DNA of 64,000 nt from Atriophallophorus winterbourni (lineage: Eukaryota > Platyhelminthes > Trematoda > Plagiorchiida > Microphallidae), in the NCBI GenBank assembly GCA_013407085.1, contig JACCGJ010001846.1, positions 1 to 64,000 on the forward strand, written 5' to 3'. Positions 37,201-49,200 of this stretch are shown here, in pieces. The notes under the pieces are model-generated. The model was not told the origin of the DNA. It ran no database searches and worked only from the letters and a program-made list of their open reading frames with translations. Position 1 is the stretch's first letter, and every line of letters begins with the position of its first letter. The translations under genes were made by a program, and so were the position numbers.

Positions 37201-40200
37201 CTGCCGGGATATTCCTCTACCAAGTTCGCCTTTCGCTGGGAGTAGAACATGAAATACTAGATAAGCAGCTAAAATACAAAAGAGCGCGGGTTGCCAGCTT
37301 GAATTGAATGTTTCGACGCTAAGCAAAGGAATGTGGATAAGTAAAAAAGGAAGACATGTGTTAGAGTAAACTGGACACAAAACAAGTGTAGTACCGGGTT
37401 TGAACAATTAATTAATACAGATGAAACAGTTAACGCAAAAATCGAGACTAACTCAAACTTAAAAAATGCTTCTTGTATGTTCAAAATTTTGAGACACTTT
37501 CTATTATGTAAAAGAATTGTTTGAATCATAGTGTGCAGAAAAGTAAAGAACACAATCAAGCGTATTCCACATTTAACCTAAATCAAATGCTAAATGATGA
37601 CAAGTTTGGCTAGAAGTTGAGCAATGCTCATTCAGAGGGCTCCAAAACAGATTATAGCTTGAGTAAAAGAATGCTGTTTAATGAACCAAATAGAATAACG
37701 ATGAGTAACTAGTAGCACCAGTTTGAAGAGAATACAATTCATCACAGGCGATTGAAGCAACAGAGGAGTGATGATGTAAAAATAAGATAACCTCGAAAAC
37801 GGACCATGTTATTCGAAGTATAACAATGAAACTCACCATAATATAATGGAAAACAAACGCATCCGGACAATCTAAGCTTGCTGCATTGGTTCTATTCGTA
37901 TCATGCAAGGAGTTTGAGTGAGAATGCGTTGTATCGGTGCTGGATTCCGAATTATCTGAAGAGGACACGCTTAAATCGATGGAGGTTGACAAAGGTAGTG
38001 GTCCAACAATGGGATACCTCAGATCTTCCGCCAGCTCTTCGAACCGGAGATAAAGTTCCATCGTCTTGCTAATTTGCTCCGATGTCACAACAGATGTGGG
38101 ATGCACAGATACCGACGCGGGTATGGGAAATGCAACAGTATTGGGTAGATTGGAAACACCGGAACGAACATCGAATGGGGGAATTAGACCTTCGATGCGT
38201 GCATCAATATTTTCCAATTTGATACGACCTAACTGTTTTGCAGTACGAATGGATTGATTGGTCGGTTTCGTTGATCGTACCCTCTCATTTATAGCGGGTA
38301 AATTGGATGAACACAGTCCTGTTTTGCTCAATGGTCCAGCACTTTCCAGCTTGGAAACCGGATCATTGCGTTGCTTTTTAAGCAAGGAAAAGAGTGTTTC
38401 CGGATGACTGGAATCCGTATCTGTGTCGACTGTGATTTCGCTCTCCTGCAGGAACGACGCATCTGATGATTTTGAACCGTTCATATGTAATAGAATAGAG
38501 CTATCATTCGCAGACTGTGACTTGGATATATGTGCCGCGACTTCGTCAATCGTGACTACCGTGATATGCATGCTTTGATCAATTACCTGTAGCGAAGAGG
38601 AAGAAGCAAAATGAATCGCTGCATACAAAGCAGGGATCTAAGCGCGACTAAATAGGGAGCCGTGTTGATGACGCAGAGGAACATACACCACATCATCAAC
38701 ATACAGCTGTGTGTGTAAGTGGCCACAAGAAAATTGGAACAATTAGTTAAAAACAACGACTACCTTAGCCCAAATCCTATTCAGAAGTGTAATTGTGCAT
38801 CGTTGATTAATAAAAAACATGAGTCGTAAAAAATCACCCAAAGCTAAACAGTAAAGTTACATTGAATAAGTGGTATACAAAGTTATACCTGAATGCCACT
38901 GTTGCAATGGGTTCGTACAACGATGTTCAAACACAGAATCACATAATGATTCCTGGTCAAGCACTCACAGCGCTTAAGGATGTCCACAGTGATGTGTTGC
39001 TCACATCTCCCGAACTTACGCTAACTGTACCTAATCTTACTGTCTCCACCTGATGACGACAAACAATCAGAAACCGGTAGTGGAGTGTAAGTTCGGGGAT
39101 GTGAGCATCACATCATTTTGGTCATCCATGAGCGAATTGAGTACTTGACCATGAATCACTATGTGATTCTGTGTTTGAACATCGTGGTACGTTGTATGAA
39201 CCCTATGCAACCGTGGCATGCGAGTATAACTTTGTTTATCACTTATCTACTGTTTCAAGGCTAACTGAATCTAATCTTACTGTCTCCACCTGATGACGGC
39301 AAACAACCAGAAACTGGTAGTGAGTGTAAGCTCACCGTATGTCAAAAGCGTCTCCGAAGGAATAAGTCGTATCTTGAATAACACAAGGGATCAGAGTAAC
39401 ATATAAGAGGCAGAACGCCCCGCTACGCATTAATGCATCTCAAATATAAAACTCATTTAGGTTGTGCGACCAACTGCATCTACAAAATTAAATGCAAGGG
39501 TTGCGCGGTTGTTTACATTGGACAAACATCTAGAGAACTTTGCCCTAGGGTAAAGGAACATAGTAAACGAGTAAGAAAGCAACCCCGCAATCCCAGTGAA
39601 TATCAATCATTGATTCGGGATTCTGCCCAAGCTGAACACGTGCTAGACACTGGTCACAGCGTGGATCTTGATAACGTGGAAGTGATAAGACGGGGGGTAA
39701 AATCTTATAGGGAAAGACTTCACGCTGAGGTAGTTGAAATAACAAAGGCTAGGGTGAATGCGGTGAACAAGGTGGATGGGGCGGATATCTCAACAGTCTG
39801 GCGTTCGGTTCTGCAGCGGGTAAGGATTAACGTGCATAACACCTAATGTGCACATGGATTACGTAAGCAGTGGGTCAGTGGATGCTGTTCGCATCTGCAC
39901 ACAAAATAAACAATTTAGGGAATAACACAGCATTTAGGGAGGGTGATCAACTGTCTTGATCTCGCCTGTCTAGCTTAGAGAACTCAGGATTGGTCAAGAA
40001 AATGCCATTGAAACCTGAACACTGTTCGTACCGACACCCTTGGTCTGACGAAGCTTCTGTGCACAGAAGCGAAACGTTATAAAAAACCCTGCTCAAATCG
40101 ATTCACTGCAAACTTTCTTTTCATGATTATGGACTCCCGATCGGTCTCGGATATTTTTAAATACCTTGCTAAAACATGGGCTGTAAAATGATCACCCAAA

Positions 40201-43200
40201 GCTGAACAGTAAAGATACATTGGATAAGTGGTAAACAAAGTGATACTTGAATGCCACAGTAACATAGGTTTCCTTCAACGAACCACGAAGTTCAAACACA
40301 GAATCACATAGTGATTTTTGGCCAAGCACTCAAGGCGCTCACGGATGACCAAAGTGATGTGTTGCTCATATCCCCCGAAATTACACTCCACTACCGGGTT
40401 CTGACTGTTTGCCGTCATCGGGTGGAAACAGTAAGATTAGGTTCAGTGAACCTTGAAACAGTGGATAAGTGGTAAACAAGGTTATACTTGAATGCCACGG
40501 TTGCATAGGGTTCTAACAACGAACAACGATGTTCAAACATAGAATCACTTAGTGATTACTGGTCAAGCACTTAAGGCGCTTATGGATGACTAAAGTAATG
40601 TGTTGCTCACATCCCCCGAACTGAAACTAATCTTACTGCCTCCACCTGATAACGGCATACAACCAGAAACCGGCAGTGGAGTGTAATTTCGGGGTGTGTG
40701 AGCAACACATCACTTTAGTAAAGATACATGTTTAAATACCACGAAAAATGAGTGAAGCACTTGATCGACGACATCAGGCTTAAGCGATTATCTAAATACA
40801 CATTACTACCAGATTGTTTACGGTAGTTATGAATAAGCAGCTTGTGTAGATGTATGTTGGAAATCACAAGCCTGATTCCGACACGTGAGTTAATATAATG
40901 TCGGGTTGTCAAGGTATAGAATGAAAATAGAAATGACAGTGAGAGTCCAGGGTGTTTCCAGATGCAGCTCACTGCCGGTGCCGAATCAATTTCGCACGGT
41001 CTTAGCTGCACGATTACACACACCGTACAAGAACGGTAACGAGAGCGGAACTTATCTTGTCGATCGATTACAGACAAGCATTCGTGTAAACATTTGTTAC
41101 CACGAATGCTAGGAAAAACCATTCAAAAGGGATCTGATATCAGGGCGTTAATAAAATTAAGAACTTGACAAAATGAACTGTTTGTTGGTCGAATTCTGGA
41201 TAAAACAAGTACACGCTGGTAATACAAGCAATGGAAATCCTCTAATCTGTCTTTCTTTTGTGGCTTCTCTCAATACGTGCTTGATATTCTCTTCAACGGG
41301 GGTTGTAACTTTAATAACAACCGCTTCGTGGAGCCTTATCTGAATTCCACTCTAAACAATGGAATCGAATGTGAACTGATTTGCTATAGATGAATGTAAA
41401 ATGATGAATTTAATTTAAGCATGGATTAGAAATAAACCGGAACCAGGTAAAGACAAAGATCAATAGTTAAACGACGACCATTCAAGCTTATTCAAAGCCA
41501 GGTGTATGAATGCCAACGATTCGAATGTCGTTAATCGAAGCCCCGCTTCAATGGAAATCGAATGGGGATGGAGAAATAAGAATTTGATTTAAAGTAATGC
41601 GTTGCTCGCATTCCCCGCACTTACACACCACTACCGGTTTCTGGCTGTTTGCCGTCATCAGGTGGATACATTTGATTTACTCTTATGTCTTTGCAGACTG
41701 CTACACAAGATAGTCATCACTGATATAGTGCCGTTCACACAGACAATTTAGAAACACTTACTGTTTGACCGCTGATTGGATCCTTGCGTTCCCATGCATC
41801 AAATCTCGGAAGCTTAGGAAGCGAGGGCTTTTTCGGAACATCGCGAAGCCATACACTTGAGTCTGACGGTACTTCCGTTCGATTTGCTAAGACATTCAGA
41901 TCTAGCGCTCGTCCAACAATTTCCAATTCAGGATCCTTGTCAAGCGGAGGGTCAGTTGGATCCAGTTCAGCTTCTTCGGGTTCGCGCTCCTCTTCATCCA
42001 ATTCCGTATCGATCAATTGTTCAACACGATTTAGCGATTGACTAAATTTGTCTTGGTCAGCTATTGTAGCAGAGGCTGGCCGTCTAACTTCAGATGTTTC
42101 ATCACACTTTTCAACAGCTCCCGATATGGACACACAAGACGCAGCAGTGATCTCAGTATCATTCGGTTGCACATTCGCGAGTGGCGTCTGATAAAGTTGC
42201 ACGACAACAAGCGAATATCATTATGGCGGAATGTTTTAACGCATAGAACAAGGAAAAATTGCTTTACTTCGTTAATATATTTTAAACCGTCGCGATAATG
42301 AATTAGAAACCGCACACAGGATACCATGAGATTGGTGGCAAACAATGGAATTTTCCAGTAAAACACCTGGTATAGAATCACGGAAGTGCAGAGATAACCC
42401 AGTGCTTACAGTGTAACATTTACACCACTTGACTGAAGAACGTGTTACCGAGTCATGAAAGCGTCGGGTAGCCTAACGCATTAGGTTTGCAAAGGATTAG
42501 AGAGGAACAAATAGGGTAAACACGGCAACCTGAAGACGTAAGACCTAGGTAGAAGTTTCTTACCACTAGCAATCGACATGATATGACGTACGACAACTGC
42601 GTGTCGTGCGGCCGCATTATTTTGGGCTCCCGATTAGAGGATATATTGTTCTTACAATTACACCTACGTGGATAAATTATACTTTATTGGAATACTCTCG
42701 AAGTTCAACGAACACCAAATGGCCAGGACCAGACAGGATCAAGGAGTATTATTATGCTCGATGTTCCCGATGACAAAACGGTTTATGAAAGAAAAGAGTA
42801 CGATCATAGACAGTGGCCATTCATTGCTGATGTCATCGGTTCCCGAAATTCTGTGGTCGTCGAAACGCAGAGAATATCTTGTTCACTGAACTATCAAGGA
42901 AAAGGCTCAAAGGAAAATCCACTCAAGATTACATTTTCGTCAAGAAGCGTGGCGGATAATATCTGCTCTTAACTGACACTCTATAGGAACAGATTACCTG
43001 AAAACGTTAGAGTGTGCAATCCAAAAGCCAATGCGGAGGGAAAATTAGCATCTTTCCATAGCCAAATGATCCGCGGCTGACACAAAGTCGCCAGCAAAAA
43101 TACCGCAAATTGTTTCGAAAACGACTAGGGTACGATGTCGACAGCGTCAGACCAATAAACACGGTTACTGACTCATTGATACATGCAAAACACTCACTCA

Positions 43201-46200
43201 AATGTCTTTAAACGAATGCCAACGTTTGTTTAATAAATTGGCCGAACTAACTGAGTTGTACAAACCATACTCATCCGACCTCCTCGCTGTTACTGAAACC
43301 TGGTTTCAATCTTGTATGACTGAAATCGAACTGTCGATCCCCAACATAATACTATCACGCAAAGATCGCCACGATGAGATGGTGGTGTTGCTCTATACTG
43401 TCACAGGAAGCCTTCAGTCAAACATATATAAACATTCATGATTTATTAATGGACGACTGGGAAGCGACTTCCGTTTTACGCTTCGTAGTTGCACGAAAAA
43501 ATGAATAGGACAACGCAAGAGGACGAAGGAGCTAGCATTCACGCTGTCTATCTAGATATGACTCAAACTTTTATTGAGTTGATGACTTTCTTCTACACAA
43601 AAGCTGCATCACATGGGTAACAGCAGACAGCTACGTTTATGGCTTAAAAGTCACCTCACTGAACGCAAGAAAATTGTGCGAATGAACGACCTACCAGAGA
43701 CGCTCTCATGCATTTGATTCTATTTGATGATGATATTAAAATTTGGACGCGGATGAAATCTACTGCTGACTGTGTACAGCTGCAAAGAGATTCGGATTCT
43801 CTCCACAAATGTTCGGTAAGTTATAACTGCCATTCAATTCTCCAAAATACAAGGTGCTGCAAATTGGTAAGCCATTCCGGTACGAATGTCACATTGGGCA
43901 TGCGATTTTGAGCTGGACCGACTCGGAAAAGGATCTTGGAGTCTGGGTATGCCGCAGCATAAAGAACAGCATGCATTGTGAGGTCATTTGCAACGGTGCT
44001 TCCAAGCTTCTAGGTATGCTGCGACGGATTTGCAAACCTTCTCACCTGGAAGGTTGCCCACAATCATGATAAACTACTTCATTTCAACTATGGAGCATGG
44101 ACTCTATGATTTAAGAGCGATATACATCTGCTTGACATAATATATCATCACGCAACAAACTCTTAAGTGGTGTCCGGAACCTAACGTACAAGGAACGATT
44201 GCAAAAACGGAGACTCCCCACCTCTTTCAAATAAATCGTCGGAGTGATGCGATACTTATATACAAAGTACTGTATACCCCACATCATCATTTCAAAATTT
44301 TATTCGAATACCGTAAGTCACAACATACACGCAGCCACTCGGCGACAGTACAAATTCCACATTCCGGTATTAGCTGTCGACGATATTTTTATTCTGTTCG
44401 TACGAAAGTAATGTTACCGTACCCAGCGTTAAAACATTCATTCAAAATTTGGACACGTATTTGTTGCATAACGATTGGACGATATCTGCGTATTGACTCA
44501 CGGTAAGTATTCAACTGGAATACACGTGACATGACATGATTACTTGTTATTTCTTTTTCATGAACGAATATTTACTATGCTATGGTAATTGTGAAGCGAT
44601 GTACTTTTTGTGACCATAAATTATTGAATTTTAATTTATGCTGACGGTTGGTACCTGCCGGTGTAACCCATCCCATAACCGCGGAGTTTCGAGTAGGCTT
44701 CTTCGATTGAACTAGTGCTGAGGTCAATGTGTTTGTCTGCTAAAAAGGGCACAAGAGTTCCACCAGTATGTTGAAACATCGCAAACAGTGTGAGTGAATG
44801 ATCACTCACTATCAGGAAGAAGACTACGAGACACGCATTTCAGACAGCGGGACAACGAGATATCAGAAAGAGACGACGTGGCACCTACCATTTTTCGAGT
44901 CACAACCATCCCTAGAGAAAGTCAAGACTCGGCTTTACGTATGTAGATTATAAAGCTTGAGTTCGCATTATCGATTGAATCACGTGTATTATATCACTTA
45001 GTGACTTGAATAAAACATATATGAAAAAGACTTACTCGATTTAGTCCGGTGCTCGGTTCAAGGGAACAAGCCGCCTGGTTAGACAGTGGCGATTGGTTAT
45101 TCTGAGCTAGAATGCGAGAAAAGTTAGTTCAAAATACCCGCCCTTGCACGGCTTTCAATTGCACACAACTAATGACCATTTTCGTACTGTTTGCACTCAT
45201 TATGTAAGGACAATACTATCAGGACCTTGTGAACCGGAACAGCGGAGAAATAGCCGACAAAAGGTTTCTACCTTTTGTTTAAAGCCACCATTGGGTTAGG
45301 CCTAGAACGCTATATATGCATATGTATACTAAATATGAGAAGTGAATAAACAAAGTTAGACTTTTAAGTCACGTTCCGTACAACGAACCAAGATGTTCAA
45401 ACAAAGAATCAAAAAGTGATTCTTGGTTGAGCACTCAAGATGCTTATGGATCATCCAAGTAAGGTGTTGCTCATGTTTCGGTGGTATGTAAGTGCGGAGG
45501 ATGTGAGCAACACATTACTTTGTGAAATAAACAAGTTTTACGTTTTGATATAAAGATTTATAGAATCTGTATCGTATACTCCTATAAGTATGTGGATTGT
45601 TCTTATTTAACAATTTATATTATATTTACTCATCATCCAGCGATTTAAATTTTAGTTAATTTTCCAATGTAGTTTGGCAGCTAATCAATTGTTTTTAGAT
45701 CTTAGCCCATTACCTCCCGGCGATCGTATATGAGATCACTTACAAATAACAGATTTTTTAATTATCTGTCTGTATATAAGCATATATAACCTTCACGCTA
45801 TATCTATTAGGTATATTTCTCTGATATGCACATGAGATTAAAAAAATTCGCTTTAAATTAATTGATATACAAGCTTGAATATATCGAAATTGTACTCATG
45901 AGAACTGTTATGGGAGGTAATGGGTTAAGAAGCAACGTGGTGGACTGGGATAAAAATAAAAAAAGTTTAATTACGATGAAATGATATGTACAGAAGATTG
46001 GGTTGGTTGCGGGTTGTACTGAAAAAAACTATCAGTCACTTACGAGAAGACATTCTTGGAATTAGCATCGGCTCCCGTATCATCATGGGGCTACATGATG
46101 CGAAGAAGATGGGAATTCTCCTAATGAATGTGGGAAACATGGTTGCATTCAACGAATTCTGGCTCAACGGTAGCAAATACGAGGGAAGTGGGTTGAAAAG

Positions 46201-49200
46201 TGTAGTCCAGACGCAGTCCTGTGGAACGTTTTTAAAATCCAATATCGTGGATTTGATGATTGATTTGACGAAAGTAAAACAACAATAGCATATCCAACAT
46301 TTACTAGCCAGAGCATATTGAACAGAGTCGAGAGTTGATAGGTAAGGAAGTGGATATCATTATCTCGTCATTCTTATTGGGTGCATCTGTATGTGCAATG
46401 CTTGAGAACATACAGATATCTGAATATCAGATAATGCACAATAATTTAATTCTAGATTGAGGACAAATGACTGTCACTTTGCCCCCTGCGAGATTTTGGT
46501 TCGTACATCAAAGACAAAAGTAGTATTGATTACTTTTGAAATTCTGTGTGACCAGAGACTTCCCACTAAGGATCACGGGTATGGTCCGTGAAGACACAAC
46601 AAGATTGGTTTTACCGTACGAATATGAAAATGAGATCTTGTGGAAAAATCAAGAAATCTGAAGGTCTTAGATAATCTCTTTATTCACACCCATAATTAAC
46701 TGGTACCACCCCATATGCAACACAAATTTCAGTACCAGACTTTGGGGCGAACACAGTAAAAAGCCATGAGGATTTACACAAAGTCCTATTGTGAACCATG
46801 GGCGATGAACGATAAGCCAACGTGTAAACAAAGCGTTCTTTGTCCGCTCCAAATTCGAATGACATCGCCTCAAAAATGGTCAGTCACTGACTTGGTTCGA
46901 TCAGATTAGGCACTTTACAAAGATGTATCTTATTGGTTAAAATGATCGCGATCCGAGAGCATGCTGCGGATTAGGGCTCACAACCTTCTTCTTCGGAAAT
47001 CTTGGTGTAGATTCATTCTTGAATGTTCGGACTAATCCTTCATATGGTCGAGTGTAGTGGCAGCATACAGTAGTGTGCTTTCATGGTGGGAGTTATAATG
47101 GCCCACGAAACTTGACTGAATGCATACGTCCAAATGTTGGCATTTCGAACCAGTGTATGTGTGTGCGTAATATGCAGCGGATTTCATTGCTTTGAATGCT
47201 CCTTCCTCCAACTATTTAGGAGTTTTTTGTCGTTTGTAAAGGATATTTAATTATTGGCGCTTGCGATTGGCTTGATACTACCATTGATGACGCAGATATA
47301 AGCTATGATGGCATGAAATCACGGCGGTAAAAAATTATGAGATAGATGCGAAGGACTGAACACCCACTGGCATAAATTACGTACGATTGCGTTAATAAAA
47401 CGCTATTGCTCATCGTCATTATATGTTCAAAGTGCCCAATGTATAGCCTAATATAAACGGTTGCTGAAGTGCGGCCGCATTTTGACTGTTCTGACACTTT
47501 TGATCATATCTCCACTAAAATCTCTCCGGATTATAACCATTCTAAAAATTCTGTGTTACTCTTGACGATAGCTATCGGAATTCATACGTTTTTATAGTGT
47601 GAGCCGATGTGCAGCAAAGTTGCTGTTTCGACGAAAATATCTGAGTTTGCTTCCGCGCGTAGACGTTTTCTCACAGCTTGCTATCCTATGATTTTTGCTA
47701 TTGTGGTAAACATCACATCGAGCTACGCATTTTGATACCTCGTTCTATGTTCTGTCTTGTGTGGTTAACGAGTTATCGTGGATTATTTGCTAAATGACGA
47801 AATCAGGAGTTCGAACGGAGATACATTGACCAGTCGACCATCTGTCAGTCGGCTAGCGCATTCAGGCTACCAACATGTGAGACCGCCTCAAGAGATCCAA
47901 CACAGACAAGAAATCGATCGATCAAGATGTGACTGCGAGGATGGTAACCCAACAGCGACATGGAAACAACTTGACCTTTGCGCCAAGGGCCTGGATCCAG
48001 TGATAGTGATTCGGTTAATGTACTTTTTGCGAAGTACACCTGCACGTGACTTGCGATGAGAATTAGACCGATGAGTGTGTAAGGCTTGTGAACGATAATG
48101 AATATCCTAGAGGGACGACATACCTGGAGTTTGTCAGTTAATTCATAACTAACTCAGGTGCCCCAAATCCTATCGCTGACGCGCTAACTGCAATAGGTAT
48201 TATAGAGTTATCATCCTCCATCGACTTCAGCGAAACCGCTGCAATGTAAGCTAACGATGCCGAGATCGCACAGCTCAGGGACTCCTCTTCTCTAAATATC
48301 GCACCTCACCCCATGTCCGAAGGCTTAGGCTATATTCTTTGTATCGTATCGCAAAGGGATCCTAGACCACTTAGCCCGTCTGCGTTCAGGAGGGCGTATA
48401 TTTAAACCCAACACAATTTTACCATCCTGATATTCTTGCCAGCGTTAGGCTATTCACGGGTAGATTTGTGTTGTTTTGACATTGACCCGGATATTAACCC
48501 GGTTAACCTAAATAATTGAGGTGTTTTTAATATATTCGATTGCCTCAATTGCTTTGTTGATAAATCCTCGTTGGGTTGTGATATACATGGGAATTTTGGG
48601 CGTCACTCAACTTGGGACGTTCGGCATGACACTGTCACGCCAGCCGCAACATCTACGGTAATAAGCCGTTGTACATAAAGCGTTTACACACAATCCGCCA
48701 TCTCCACAGCGATTAGGCGCGCACTCTCCGATTATGTAATGGGTATTTATCAGTTGGTGTATTCCGGTACGTGTTTTGTACATCATCCTTATAACTCAGT
48801 CGTAGCCTTAAACCCAAGCACCAGAGACATTTTTCTTATTCTCCCCCCTCAGGTATAGATGCACTCTTCCCAAAGATACAACCGTGGCACACGCCATTCA
48901 CGGGACATCAACGCTTGTCGCCAACTAATCCGTAGCCCCAGCCATCAACCATGAGCACTCACTGTCCAACACGAAATCTATCAGAAAAGTCCCTTATTAG
49001 TCCGACTTGGCACGCCACTCAGTATTTTCCAGGCGAGGCCGTTTGCCATCAACCCTGGGGATGCAGGAAAGCATCAGCAGGGACTGTGTTTACGAGGCAC
49101 CTGATTCTTTGTTGTCAAGCCTACGGATGCCCCTACATCTGCTCCTAATATATGTTCGTAATAAGACACTGCCAGACGGGCGATTCCCGCAAGAAGCGCG

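Larger units (their letters stand above)
38830..39345. repeat. Family-B hammerhead array with 240-bp period
   Basis: From about 39015 to 39345 the repeat reads on the plus strand and holds two ribozyme cores whose CTGATGA boxes start at 39050 and 39290, exactly 240 bp apart. From 38830 to about 39015 the same unit runs in the opposite orientation, so the array contains an inverted junction. Located in the 38.6-41.8 kb HECTD1 intron. Confidence 0.85.
40180..40735. repeat. Family-B hammerhead array with inverted junction
   Basis: About 40180-40620 runs in minus orientation through nearly two units (landmarks AAGTGGTAAACAA at 40218 and 40467). At about 40621 the orientation flips and a plus-oriented unit with a ribozyme core runs to 40735. 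The layout copies that at 38.8-39.3 kb. Confidence 0.8.

Noticed and set aside
38830..40735. CRISPR-like array from regularly spaced repeats
   Set aside because: The period is 240 bp, units are tandem without unique spacers, and the sequence is animal.
45986..46288. 100-codon frame on the plus strand
   Set aside because: No recognisable domain, no stop-bounded exon structure, and an equally open frame lies opposite.
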